DNA of 51,077 bases. Source: CAYWVR01 sp964461715. GTDB lineage: Bacteria; Planctomycetota; Phycisphaerae; FEN-1346. The position numbers and the translations under genes are program-made. The notes under the pieces were generated by a model that was not told the DNA's origin, did not search any database, and saw only the letters and a list, made by a program, of their open reading frames with translations. Below are positions 41,141 through 48,448 of this stretch, piece by piece (positions within the stretch are counted from its first letter, which is position 1; every line of letters starts with the position of its first letter). The stretch is taken from contig CAYWVR010000025.1 of the NCBI GenBank assembly GCA_964461715.1, forward strand, positions 1-51,077. The letters run 5' to 3'.

Positions 41141-42013
41141 TCAGCCCTTTCCGAGGGCGTTGGCGCCGCCGACGATGTCGAGCAGCTCGCGGGTGATGGC
41201 CTGCTGGCGGGCGCGGTTATAGAGATGCGTCAGGGTATCGAGCATCTCCTCGGCGTTCTCCGTGGCGTTCTCCATGCTGGTCATACGGGCCCCGTGTTCG
41301 CTGGTCTGGGCCTCGGAGAGGGCCCGGAAAAGCTGGACGGCGACGTTGCGGACGAGGATCGCCTCGGCCAGGCTCTCGGCGTCCGGCTCGAAGAGGACGG
41401 GCTCGACGACGTCGGGCGTCTCGTCCTCCTCCGGCCGCAGGGGCGCGATCGGCAGCAGCCGCCGCACCTGGATCGGCTGGGCGATGGGCGACTGGAAATG
41501 GGCATAGATGACGTCGAGGGCGTCGATCTCGCGGGCCTCGAAGCGGCGGACGAACCGCTCGGCGATGCCGTAGACTTCCTCGAAGTCGGCCGGGTCCAGG
41601 AGCTCCGTCCACGCGTCGACGGGCGCCAGGCCCTCGCGCCGGAGGGCCCGGGCCCCGCGGGCGCCGATGACGCTGACGGGGTAGGTGGGCCCGCGATGGG
41701 TGACGAGATGCGAGAAGAGCGCCCGCACGAGGTTGTGGTTGTAGCTGCCGCAGAGGCCCTTGTCGCTGGTCATCATTAGCAGGGCCACGCGCCGCTCGGG
41801 CCGCACCTCCAGGAGCGGATGCTCGTCGCCGATGAATCGCAGGGCGGCCTGGCGTCGAAGGCGATCGAGGGCCTCGGCGTAGGGGCGCAGGGCGAAGAGG
41901 TTTCGCTGGGCGCGGCGGAGCTTGGCGGCCGCGACCATCTTCATGGCGCGCGTGATCTGCTGCGTGTTGGACACGCTTCGGATGCGGCGTCGGATGTCGC
42001 GCAGGGTCGCCAA
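41141..42013 (-). CDS. atpG: F1-ATP synthase subunit gamma
   Basis: This 290-residue rotor shaft of F1 has the conserved N-terminal helix IRRRIRSVSNTQQITRAMKMVAAAK (quoted in part) and C-terminal helix MTSMENATENAEEML. The central Rossmann-like domain has TSDKGLCGSYNHN, also a family constant. A moderately longer middle segment (PLRPEEDETPDVVEPVLF) is present. It follows atpA after 3 nt. Confidence 0.96.
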   Translation of the reverse strand: MATLRDIRRRIRSVSNTQQITRAMKMVAAAKLRRAQRNLFALRPYAEALDRLRRQAALRFIGDEHPLLEVRPERRVALLMMTSDKGLCGSYNHNLVRALFSHLVTHRGPTYPVSVIGARGARALRREGLAPVDAWTELLDPADFEEVYGIAERFVRRFEAREIDALDVIYAHFQSPIAQPIQVRRLLPIAPLRPEEDETPDVVEPVLFEPDAESLAEAILVRNVAVQLFRALSEAQTSEHGARMTSMENATENAEEMLDTLTHLYNRARQQAITRELLDIVGGANALGKG

Positions 42014-42016
42014 CGG

Positions 42017-43606
42017 CTACTCCTCGGCCTCGGGGGCCGTCTCGGCCGGCTCCAGCTCGTCCTCCTCGATCTCGCCTTCCTCGGCGGACTCGGTCTTGGA
42101 GACGACGAAGGTATCCTTGAACTCCCGGACCGCCTCGCGAAGGGCGGCGTCGGTCTCGTCGTCGATGGCGCCGGTCTCGCGGATTTTCGCGAGCAGGTCC
42201 GCCTTCTCGTTTCGGAGGAACACGAGGTACTGCTGCTCGAAGCGTCCGATGTCCTCGGGGGGCACGTCGTCGAGGTCGCCGTCGTTTCCGGCCTTGAGGA
42301 TGACGACCTGCTCCTCGACGGGCATGGGCTGATACTGGCCCTGCTTGAGGACCTCGCTGAGGCGTTCGCCGCGGCGGAGGATTTGGCGGGTGGCCTCGTC
42401 CAGCTCGCTTCCGAACTGGGCGAAGGCCTTGTACTCGGCGTACTGGGCGAGGTCCTGCTTGATCTGGCCCGCGACCGTCTTCATGGCCTTGATCTGGGCC
42501 GAGCCGCCGACGCGGCTGACGGAGTTGCCGACGTCCATCGCGGGGCGGAACCCCTGGAAGAAGAGGTCGGTTTCGAGGCGGATTTGGCCATCGGTGATCG
42601 AGATGACGTTCGAGGGGATATAGGCCGAGATGTCGCCCGCCTGGGTCTCGATGACGGGCAGGGCCGTCAGGCTCCCGCCGCCGTGCTTCTCGTTCATCTT
42701 CGAGGCCCGTTCGAGGAGCCGCGAGTGGAGGTAGAAGACGTCGCCGGGGTACGCCTCGCGCCCGGGGGGCCGGCGCAGGAGCAGGCTCATCTCGCGGAAA
42801 GCCCAGGCCTGGCGCGTGAGGTCGTCGTAGCAGACGAGGACGTCGCGGCCGGAGTCCATGAAGTACTCGCCCATGGCGCAACCGCCGTAGGGCGCGAGGT
42901 ACTGGAGCGTCGCGGGCTCGGAGGCCGAGGCCGTGACGACGATGGTATAGTCCATGGCCCCGGCGTCCTCGAAGGTCTTGATGACCTGGGCGACGTTGGA
43001 GCGTTTCTGGCCGATGCCCACGTAGATGCAGAGGACGTCCTGGTCGTGCTGATTGAGGATGGTGTCGACGAGGATGGCGGTCTTGCCGGTCTGGCGGTCG
43101 CCGATGATCAACTCGCGCTGGCCGCGCCCGATGGGGGTGACGGCGTCGATGCACTTGAGGCCCGTCTGGAGGGGCTCCTCGACCGGCTCGCGCTGGACGA
43201 TGCCGGGGGCGAGCCGCTCGACGGGCCGGGCCTCGCTCGTCGCGATCTCGCCCTTGCCGTCCATGGGCTGGCCGAGAGGGTTGACGACGCGGCCGATGAG
43301 GGCGTCGCCGACGGGGACCTCGACGATGCGTCCGGTTCGGCGGGCCTGGTCGCCGGCGGTGATGAGGCGGACATCGCCGAGGAGCACGAGACCGACGGTG
43401 GTCTCCTCCAGCGCCATGGCCATGCCGTAGACGCCGTTGGGGAGTTCCACGAGCTCATTGTACATGCAGTTCTCGAGGCCGAAGACGCGGGCCACGCCGT
43501 CGCCGACTTCGAGGACCTCGCCGACTTCGTCGACCTGGAGTTGGCCGGCCCACTGGCGGATCTGGTTTCGGATGACTTCGGTGATCTCGTCCGATCGGAT
43601 TTCCAT
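42017..43606 (-). CDS. atpA: F1-ATP synthase subunit alpha
   Basis: This 529-residue non-catalytic nucleotide-binding subunit has Walker A IIGDRQTGKTA, LVCYDDLTRQAWAFRE, and the alpha-type Arg in ISVGNS-like DVGNSVSRVGGSAQ. The C-terminus carries an unusual acidic tail of about 25 residues (ESAEEGEIEEDELEPAETA). AGGATAA precedes the ATG at 43606. It is the first F1 gene after two sulfatase genes, separated from them by 151 nt containing palindromes. It may therefore have its own expression control. Confidence 0.97.
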   Translation of the reverse strand: MEIRSDEITEVIRNQIRQWAGQLQVDEVGEVLEVGDGVARVFGLENCMYNELVELPNGVYGMAMALEETTVGLVLLGDVRLITAGDQARRTGRIVEVPVGDALIGRVVNPLGQPMDGKGEIATSEARPVERLAPGIVQREPVEEPLQTGLKCIDAVTPIGRGQRELIIGDRQTGKTAILVDTILNQHDQDVLCIYVGIGQKRSNVAQVIKTFEDAGAMDYTIVVTASASEPATLQYLAPYGGCAMGEYFMDSGRDVLVCYDDLTRQAWAFREMSLLLRRPPGREAYPGDVFYLHSRLLERASKMNEKHGGGSLTALPVIETQAGDISAYIPSNVISITDGQIRLETDLFFQGFRPAMDVGNSVSRVGGSAQIKAMKTVAGQIKQDLAQYAEYKAFAQFGSELDEATRQILRRGERLSEVLKQGQYQPMPVEEQVVILKAGNDGDLDDVPPEDIGRFEQQYLVFLRNEKADLLAKIRETGAIDDETDAALREAVREFKDTFVVSKTESAEEGEIEEDELEPAETAPEAEE

Positions 43607-43640
43607 GCGTTTATCCTGACTGTGCTCGTTTCTCTGGCTC

Positions 43641-43742
43641 GGGTGGCATGGTCACACGGTTCGGCGTGGCCATGCGCCCTTGGGCTTTCGGGTGCCGGTC
43701 GCTTTGAGCATGCCCACGCGAAACCGCGTGGGCATGCCACCC
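43641..43742. repeat. nested palindromic repeat between sulfatase 2 and atpA
   Basis: Outer arms GGGTGGCATG (43641-43650) and CATGCCACCC (43733-43742) enclose a perfect 13-bp inner hairpin, GCATGCCCACGCG (43708-43720) and CGCGTGGGCATGC (43725-43737). The layout looks like a REP/MITE-type palindromic element. It could stop, stabilise or process the operon transcript at this point. Confidence 0.65.
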
Positions 43743-43757
43743 GTCATGTCGGTTCGC

Positions 43758-45188
43758 CTACGCCCGTTGGCCCTCGCTCTCCTTGCGGCCGACCTCGATC
43801 GCGTTAAAGGTCGGCTCGGGATGGTTCGGGTAGCCGATGGGGTGGCTCCGCCATCGCGGATCGACGCGGGCCTCGCGGTCGAGGAAGTCGTCGCCCGTGG
43901 CTTCGAGGTGCCGCTCGAGAAGGCGACGGTGCTCTTCGAGGGCCGCCGCGTGGGCCGGGTCGTCGACGAGGGTGCGCGTCTCGCCGGGGTCGGCCTCGAG
44001 GTCGTAAAGCTCCTCGCCCCCGTCCTCGGCGTACCGCGTGTACTTGTAGCGTTTCGAGCGGAGCATGCGGCAGGGGGTGACGACGAAGCCGAACTCCGTC
44101 TCCCACTGGCTCGTGACGTACGGGTGCCGGTCCTCTGTGCGCTCGCCGCGAAGCCAAGGCACGAGGCTGCGGCCGCGGATGCCCTCGGGGGCCTCCAGGC
44201 CCGCCACGTCGCAGAGGGTCGGGAGGACGTCGAGGAGCGAGACGAGGGGCTCCTCGGCCGCGCGCCCGCCGCCCGCGATGCCCGGGCCCGCGACGACGAG
44301 CGGCACGCGCGTCACCTCCTCGTAGAAGGAGGCGCTCTTGGTGACCATGCGATGGGCGGCCATGCCCTCGCCGTGGTCGGCGAGGAAGACGACGACGGTC
44401 GAGTCGGCGTCGCCCGAGGCCTCAAGGGCCTCCAGGATGAGGCGCATCTCGTTGTCGACACGCTTCGTGTAGTGGTAGTACGCCGCCAGGTAATGGCGGT
44501 AGTTCGTCTCGTTCCACCGGGAGGCGTGGGCGAGCCGCCGGTGGGCGCAGCAAAGGTGCTGCACGGCGCGGGGGCGGCGCGCCAAGTCCGCGATCTCGAA
44601 GTTCTCCGGCAGCGGCGGGAGCGGGTCGGGGATGGGCGTGTCGGTGTGCGGGCCGCGGTGTTCGCCGATCCACCCGCAGATGTTGTGCGGGTTGACGAGG
44701 TCGGCGATCATGAGGAACGGCCGCTTATGCTCGCCGCCGAGGTATTCGACGCTCTTGACGGTGGTGTACCGGTCATGCGTGGTGTCGGGGTTGATGAAGT
44801 AGTGCGGGTCCTCGACGGGGAGCGTGTCCTGGGGCTCGATGCGAAAGCCGCGCAGGGATGCGGCGTCGTGGGTCTTTCCGAAGTGGACGGTCTCGTAGCC
44901 CGCCTCGGCGAAGATTTCCCCGAGCGTCGGGATCGACTCCGGCACGGGCTCGTGCGGGGAGTTCGACGTGACGCCCGTTTCGTGCGGCAACCGGCTGGTC
45001 CAGATCGACGGCCGCGCGGGCTGGCAGAGCGGGCACGGCGTGTAGGCCCTCTCGAACCGCGTGCCGCGCGCGGCAAGGGAGTCCATCGTCGGGGTCCGGA
45101 CGTGGGGATTGCCGTACGCCCCGACGGCCTTGGCCGAGAGCTGGTCGCAGAGGAGAACGAGGATGTTGGGACGGTCGGCCATGCTCAC
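43758..45188 (-). CDS. sulfatase without export signal
   Basis: This 476-residue alkaline-phosphatase-fold sulfatase has metal-site start NILVLLCDQLSAKA (D15). The formylglycine signature is C-Q-P-A-R at 55-59 in PLCQPARPSIWTSRLP, and H-D-A-A-type and FLADHGEGMAAH metal sites follow. Cys55 would be changed to formylglycine by FGE or anSME, not present here. No signal peptide is seen, so it may be cytoplasmic. Its start overlaps the upstream sulfatase stop by 4 nt; a start at 45182 is also possible. Substrate unknown. Confidence 0.9.
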   Translation of the reverse strand: MSMADRPNILVLLCDQLSAKAVGAYGNPHVRTPTMDSLAARGTRFERAYTPCPLCQPARPSIWTSRLPHETGVTSNSPHEPVPESIPTLGEIFAEAGYETVHFGKTHDAASLRGFRIEPQDTLPVEDPHYFINPDTTHDRYTTVKSVEYLGGEHKRPFLMIADLVNPHNICGWIGEHRGPHTDTPIPDPLPPLPENFEIADLARRPRAVQHLCCAHRRLAHASRWNETNYRHYLAAYYHYTKRVDNEMRLILEALEASGDADSTVVVFLADHGEGMAAHRMVTKSASFYEEVTRVPLVVAGPGIAGGGRAAEEPLVSLLDVLPTLCDVAGLEAPEGIRGRSLVPWLRGERTEDRHPYVTSQWETEFGFVVTPCRMLRSKRYKYTRYAEDGGEELYDLEADPGETRTLVDDPAHAAALEEHRRLLERHLEATGDDFLDREARVDPRWRSHPIGYPNHPEPTFNAIEVGRKESEGQRA

Positions 45189-46561
45189 TCGCTCACCCTT
45201 CCGATGGGTCGGCTCGTCTTCTCCATGTGGGCCTCGAACTGGGTCATGGCCCCGGAGAGCCGGGCGACGATCTGCGGCTGGGCCTCGGCGACGTTGGTCG
45301 TCTCGCCGACGTCGTCCTTCAGGTTATAGAGCTCCGGCCCCTCTTTCTTCCGGTGGAGCTTCCAGGGCCCGGCCCGGACGGCCCGCAGGTCGCCGCCCCC
45401 CGAGTAGTAGAAGAAGGCGGGTGTGGGGGACGCGGCCCCGGCGCGCTCGAGGAGCGGGCGGATGTTGTGGCCGTCGATGATGCGGTCCTTCGGCACTTCG
45501 GCGCCGGCGAGGGCCGCGAGGGTCGGGAGGATATCCATGACGTTGGCGACCTCGTCGCTCGTGGTGCCGGCGGGGATGCGTCCCGGGGCCCATCCGACGA
45601 ACGGCACGCGCATGCCGCCCTCCCACGTCGAGCCCTTCCCGCCGCGAAGCGGGTCGGCCGAGCCGACGTTCTGGCCCTTCTTCCGCGAGAGCCAGGGCCC
45701 GTTGTCGCTGAAGAAGAGGACGTAGGTGTTCTCGGCGAGGCCGTGCTTCTCGAGGGTATTTCGAATCTCGCCGACGCCCCAGTCGATGCACTCGATGACG
45801 TCGCCGTAGGCGCCGCCCGCGCTCTTGCCGGCGAACTTCTCGCTGACGTGGAGCGGGAGATGGGGCATGGTGTGGGGCAGGTAGAGGAAGAACGGCTCGT
45901 CCTTGTGGCTCTCGACGAAGGAGCACGCCTCAACCGTGTACCGCTCGGTGAGGGTGGCCTGCTCGGCAGGGTACTCGACCACCTCCTCGTTCCGCATCAG
46001 GGGCACGCCCTTCTTCCGTTCGGTGCGACGGCCCATGTCGTTGGAGTAGGGCACGCCGAAGTACCGGTCGAAGCCTTGGCTCGTCGGGACGAAGGGCGGG
46101 AGGTGTCCCAGGTGCCACTTGCCGATGCAGGCCGTGGCGTAGCCCCGGGTCTTCAGGACCTCGGCCACGGTGATCTCGTCGGGGTTGAGGCCCGTCGTCG
46201 AGGTCGGCCAGAGGACGCCCTGCGCGAGGCCCACCCGCTTCGGGTAGCACCCGGTCATCAGGGCCGACCGCGCAGGCGAGCAGATGGGCGAGGCGGAGTA
46301 GAAGCTCGTCAGCTTCGCGCCCTCGGCGGCCATCTTGTCGAGATGCGGCGTCTTGATGTCCGGCGATCCGAAGCAGCCGAGGTCCTGGTACCCCTGGTCG
46401 TCGGTCATGATGACGACGAAGTTGGGCGGCCGTTTCGCCGCGCCGGCGCGGGCGCCGCGGGGCAGGGCCCCCGCCAGGGCCCACGCGGCAGTGCCGGCGC
46501 CGACGCGTCCGAGGAAGTCGCGGCGCGTGACGCGGCGGTCCGTGCTCTCGTGTCTGTTCAC
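45185..46561 (-). CDS. exported (Tat) sulfatase
   Basis: This 458-residue sulfatase has a twin-arginine signal T-R-R-D-F-L-G (residues 12-18) followed by a hydrophobic stretch ending near residue 40. Metal-binding D54-D55 lies in VVIMTDDQGYQD. The formylglycine signature is C-S-P-A-R (94-98) in ICSPARSALMTG. FFSDNGPWLSRK supplies the second metal site. Arylsulfatase A-like. Folded export fits metal-loaded or modified enzymes. It begins 10 nt after atpH, with GGTGAGGAGAG upstream, in the middle of the ATP synthase operon. Confidence 0.93.
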   Translation of the reverse strand: MNRHESTDRRVTRRDFLGRVGAGTAAWALAGALPRGARAGAAKRPPNFVVIMTDDQGYQDLGCFGSPDIKTPHLDKMAAEGAKLTSFYSASPICSPARSALMTGCYPKRVGLAQGVLWPTSTTGLNPDEITVAEVLKTRGYATACIGKWHLGHLPPFVPTSQGFDRYFGVPYSNDMGRRTERKKGVPLMRNEEVVEYPAEQATLTERYTVEACSFVESHKDEPFFLYLPHTMPHLPLHVSEKFAGKSAGGAYGDVIECIDWGVGEIRNTLEKHGLAENTYVLFFSDNGPWLSRKKGQNVGSADPLRGGKGSTWEGGMRVPFVGWAPGRIPAGTTSDEVANVMDILPTLAALAGAEVPKDRIIDGHNIRPLLERAGAASPTPAFFYYSGGGDLRAVRAGPWKLHRKKEGPELYNLKDDVGETTNVAEAQPQIVARLSGAMTQFEAHMEKTSRPIGRVSE

Positions 46562-46571
46562 GGCCCTCTCC

Positions 46572-47117
46572 TCACCTTCCGAAGCGTCCGGCCAGGGCGG
46601 CCAGCCGCCCGGCGACGCTGTCGTCGATGATCCGGTTCTCCATCCGCACCCGCACGCCGCCCACCAGGTCCGGGTCGACCCGGACCTCCAGCCGCACGTC
46701 CTTGCCGCTCATCGTCGCCAGCCGCGCCCGCAGGGCCTCGCGAACCTCGCCCGACACCTCGCGGGCGGTCGTGACGGTGGCGGTCGTCCGGCCGAGGCGC
46801 TCTGCGACGGCGGCGTCGGTGGCGGCGGCGATCTCCGGAAGGTCGGCCACCCGGTTGTTCGCCAGCAGCACCTCCACCAACGGTCGCATCACCTCCGGGG
46901 CCTCCATTTGCTCCAGCAACCGCATGAGCAGATCGCGCTTGGTCGACCGGTCCACGCTCAGGCTCCGCCAGTAGAGGCGGGCGGCGGGGTCGGGGACGGC
47001 GGCCTCGGCCATGTGGCCCAGGGCCCCGGCCACGGCATTGAGTGCGGCGGCGTCGGGCACCAGGCCCGCCAGGGCGTCGGCGTAGCGGCGAGCGGCGGGA
47101 TAAATCCTCTCGGGCAC
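46572..47117 (-). CDS. atpH: F1-ATP synthase subunit delta
   Basis: This 181-residue peripheral-stalk subunit (OSCP type) joins b to the top of F1. The N-terminal six-helix bundle begins RIYPAARRYADAL. The C-terminal part has VDPDLVGGVRVRMENRIIDDSVAGRL, the family signature (quoted in part: DPDLVGGVRVRMENRIID). It follows atpF after 1 nt. In a usual operon atpA would come next; here two sulfatase genes intervene. Confidence 0.93.
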   Translation of the reverse strand: MPERIYPAARRYADALAGLVPDAAALNAVAGALGHMAEAAVPDPAARLYWRSLSVDRSTKRDLLMRLLEQMEAPEVMRPLVEVLLANNRVADLPEIAAATDAAVAERLGRTTATVTTAREVSGEVREALRARLATMSGKDVRLEVRVDPDLVGGVRVRMENRIIDDSVAGRLAALAGRFGR

Positions 47118-47118
47118 C

Positions 47119-48033
47119 TCAGGCTCCCTCGCCGTTCGATGCGGCCGGCGCTTCGACCTTCTTCAGGAACTCCTGGACGAGGGCCTCGTGGTCCTCGGGC
47201 CGCAGCTCGCGCCGCAGGATCTCGGCGGCGATCTCGGCCGAGAGGCCCCCGACCTCGCGCCGCAGGTCCTTCCGGGCCCGCTCGGCCTCGGCCCCGATCT
47301 CGCCGCGGGCCTGCTGGATGATCTTCTCGGCCTCGCCGCGCGCCCGCTCGATGATCTTCTGCCGCTCGGACTCCCCGTCGCGCTGGCCGGCGGCGACCAA
47401 CTCCTCGCGTTCCTTCTTCGCGCCCTGCATGAGCTCGGCGTACTTGGCGCGGAGGCCCTTGGCCTCCTCGCGCCGCCGGCGGGCGTCCTCGATGTCGCCA
47501 CGGATCGTGTCGGCCCGCTTGTCGAGCATCTCCAGCACGGGGTCCCACACGAAGACGTAGAGGATGCACAGGAGCCCCACGAAGTTCATCACCGTGAAGG
47601 CCAGGTTCAGGCTGAAGCCGATGATGTTGCCGTCGCCGGTGACGGCGAGGTCCTCGTCGGCCCGGGCCGACGACTCCGGCGCGAGCACCTGGGTCCAGAG
47701 CTCCTCGGTGATCTTCGTCCCGGCGGGCAGCGTCATCACGCCCAGCTCCTCGCCCACCGCCGCATCCGTGTCGACCTGCCGCCCGTCGGCGAGACGGACG
47801 GTGGCGACGTCGGCGGCGTTGAAGGCCTTGGCGCGGGCGGCATCGAGGACGAGGCCGTCGAGGCTCCGGACTTCGAGCGGCTCGGCCAGTTCGAGACCCA
47901 CGAGGTCGGGGGTCATCTTGTACAGGCGCCGGGTCCCCTTCATGCCGCTGAAGGCATGGACCAGCAGCGCCGCCACCAGCGCGAGGTAGACGACGATGAA
48001 GACCTTGAGCAGACGCTTCTTGCCTGGCGCCAC
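47119..48033 (-). CDS. atpF: Fo-ATP synthase subunit b with extra N-terminal helix and domain
   Basis: This is a 304-residue protein; subunit b is usually about 160. Residues 138-163 form the standard b membrane helix (FSLNLAFTVMNFVGLLCILY), followed by WDPVLEMLDKRADTI and a long Arg/Glu coiled coil ending near 290. Before it lie an extra helix at about 8-28 (LLKVFIVVYLALVAALLVHA) and about 100 soluble residues (29-135). This topology puts the N-terminus inside, the extra domain outside and the stalk inside, so the stalk is unchanged. The extra domain has no family I recognise. Start at ATG 48033. Confidence 0.9.
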   Translation of the reverse strand: MAPGKKRLLKVFIVVYLALVAALLVHAFSGMKGTRRLYKMTPDLVGLELAEPLEVRSLDGLVLDAARAKAFNAADVATVRLADGRQVDTDAAVGEELGVMTLPAGTKITEELWTQVLAPESSARADEDLAVTGDGNIIGFSLNLAFTVMNFVGLLCILYVFVWDPVLEMLDKRADTIRGDIEDARRRREEAKGLRAKYAELMQGAKKEREELVAAGQRDGESERQKIIERARGEAEKIIQQARGEIGAEAERARKDLRREVGGLSAEIAAEILRRELRPEDHEALVQEFLKKVEAPAASNGEGA

Positions 48034-48073
48034 GGGTGCGCCTCCCTTCTTACGCTCTCGCCTGACGTTGCGC

Positions 48074-48316
48074 CTAGAAGTTCGTGAAGATCAGGATCAG
48101 CGCGACGACGAGGCTGTAGATGCCGGTCGACTCGGAGACGGCCTGGCCGATGAGCATCGTGCGCGTCAACAGGGCCGCCTGGTCGGGCCGACGGCTGATC
48201 CCCTCGCAGGCGCGTCCGGCGGCGTAGCCTTCGCCGACGCCCGGCCCGATGGCCCCGAAGCCCATCGCGAGTCCCGCCCCGAGGAGGGCGGCGGCCTTGA
48301 TAATCGCTGCTTCCAT
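48074..48316 (-). CDS. atpE: Fo-ATP synthase subunit c (single hairpin)
   Basis: This 80-residue ring subunit has two membrane helices. Helix 1 contains GPGVGEGYAAG with Glu29 at the site that is Gln32 in Ilyobacter. The loop is R-R-P (42-44). Helix 2 contains IGQAVSESTGIYSL with ion-binding Glu62 and Ser63-Thr64. The E + E-S-T set matches the two-carboxylate Na+-binding motif known in Fusobacterium nucleatum, so Na+ coupling is likely but untested. AAAGGACC precedes the ATG at 48316. It is the second of two c genes. Confidence 0.95.
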   Translation of the reverse strand: MEAAIIKAAALLGAGLAMGFGAIGPGVGEGYAAGRACEGISRRPDQAALLTRTMLIGQAVSESTGIYSLVVALILIFTNF

Positions 48317-48334
48317 GTGTGGTCCTTTCGTCTG

Positions 48335-48428
48335 GCTGACACCCGAGCGCGGGTGTCAGCGGCGGCTTGTCCGCCCATGCGTGTTCGGTTGCCTATGGCT
48401 CGGAACACTGGCGGGCAAGCCGCCAGTG
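48335..48428. repeat. hairpin plus REP-like palindromic repeat (copy B) between the two c-subunit genes
   Basis: A perfect 11-bp stem, GCTGACACCCG (48335-48345)/CGGGTGTCAGC (48350-48360), is followed at once by GGCGGCTTGTCCGCC (48361-48375). After about 30 nt comes CACTGGCGG-GCAAG-CCGCCAGTG (48406-48428). The second and third modules match the repeat at 39037-39100. It fills most of the 132-nt spacer between the triple and single c genes. Confidence 0.75.
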
Positions 48429-48448
48429 GCATCCGCGCCCTGTACTCC

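Noticed and set aside
41217..43154. 645-residue minus-strand frame over atpA and atpG
   Set aside because: Out of frame with the two certain ATP synthase genes and made of Arg/His/Pro repeats.
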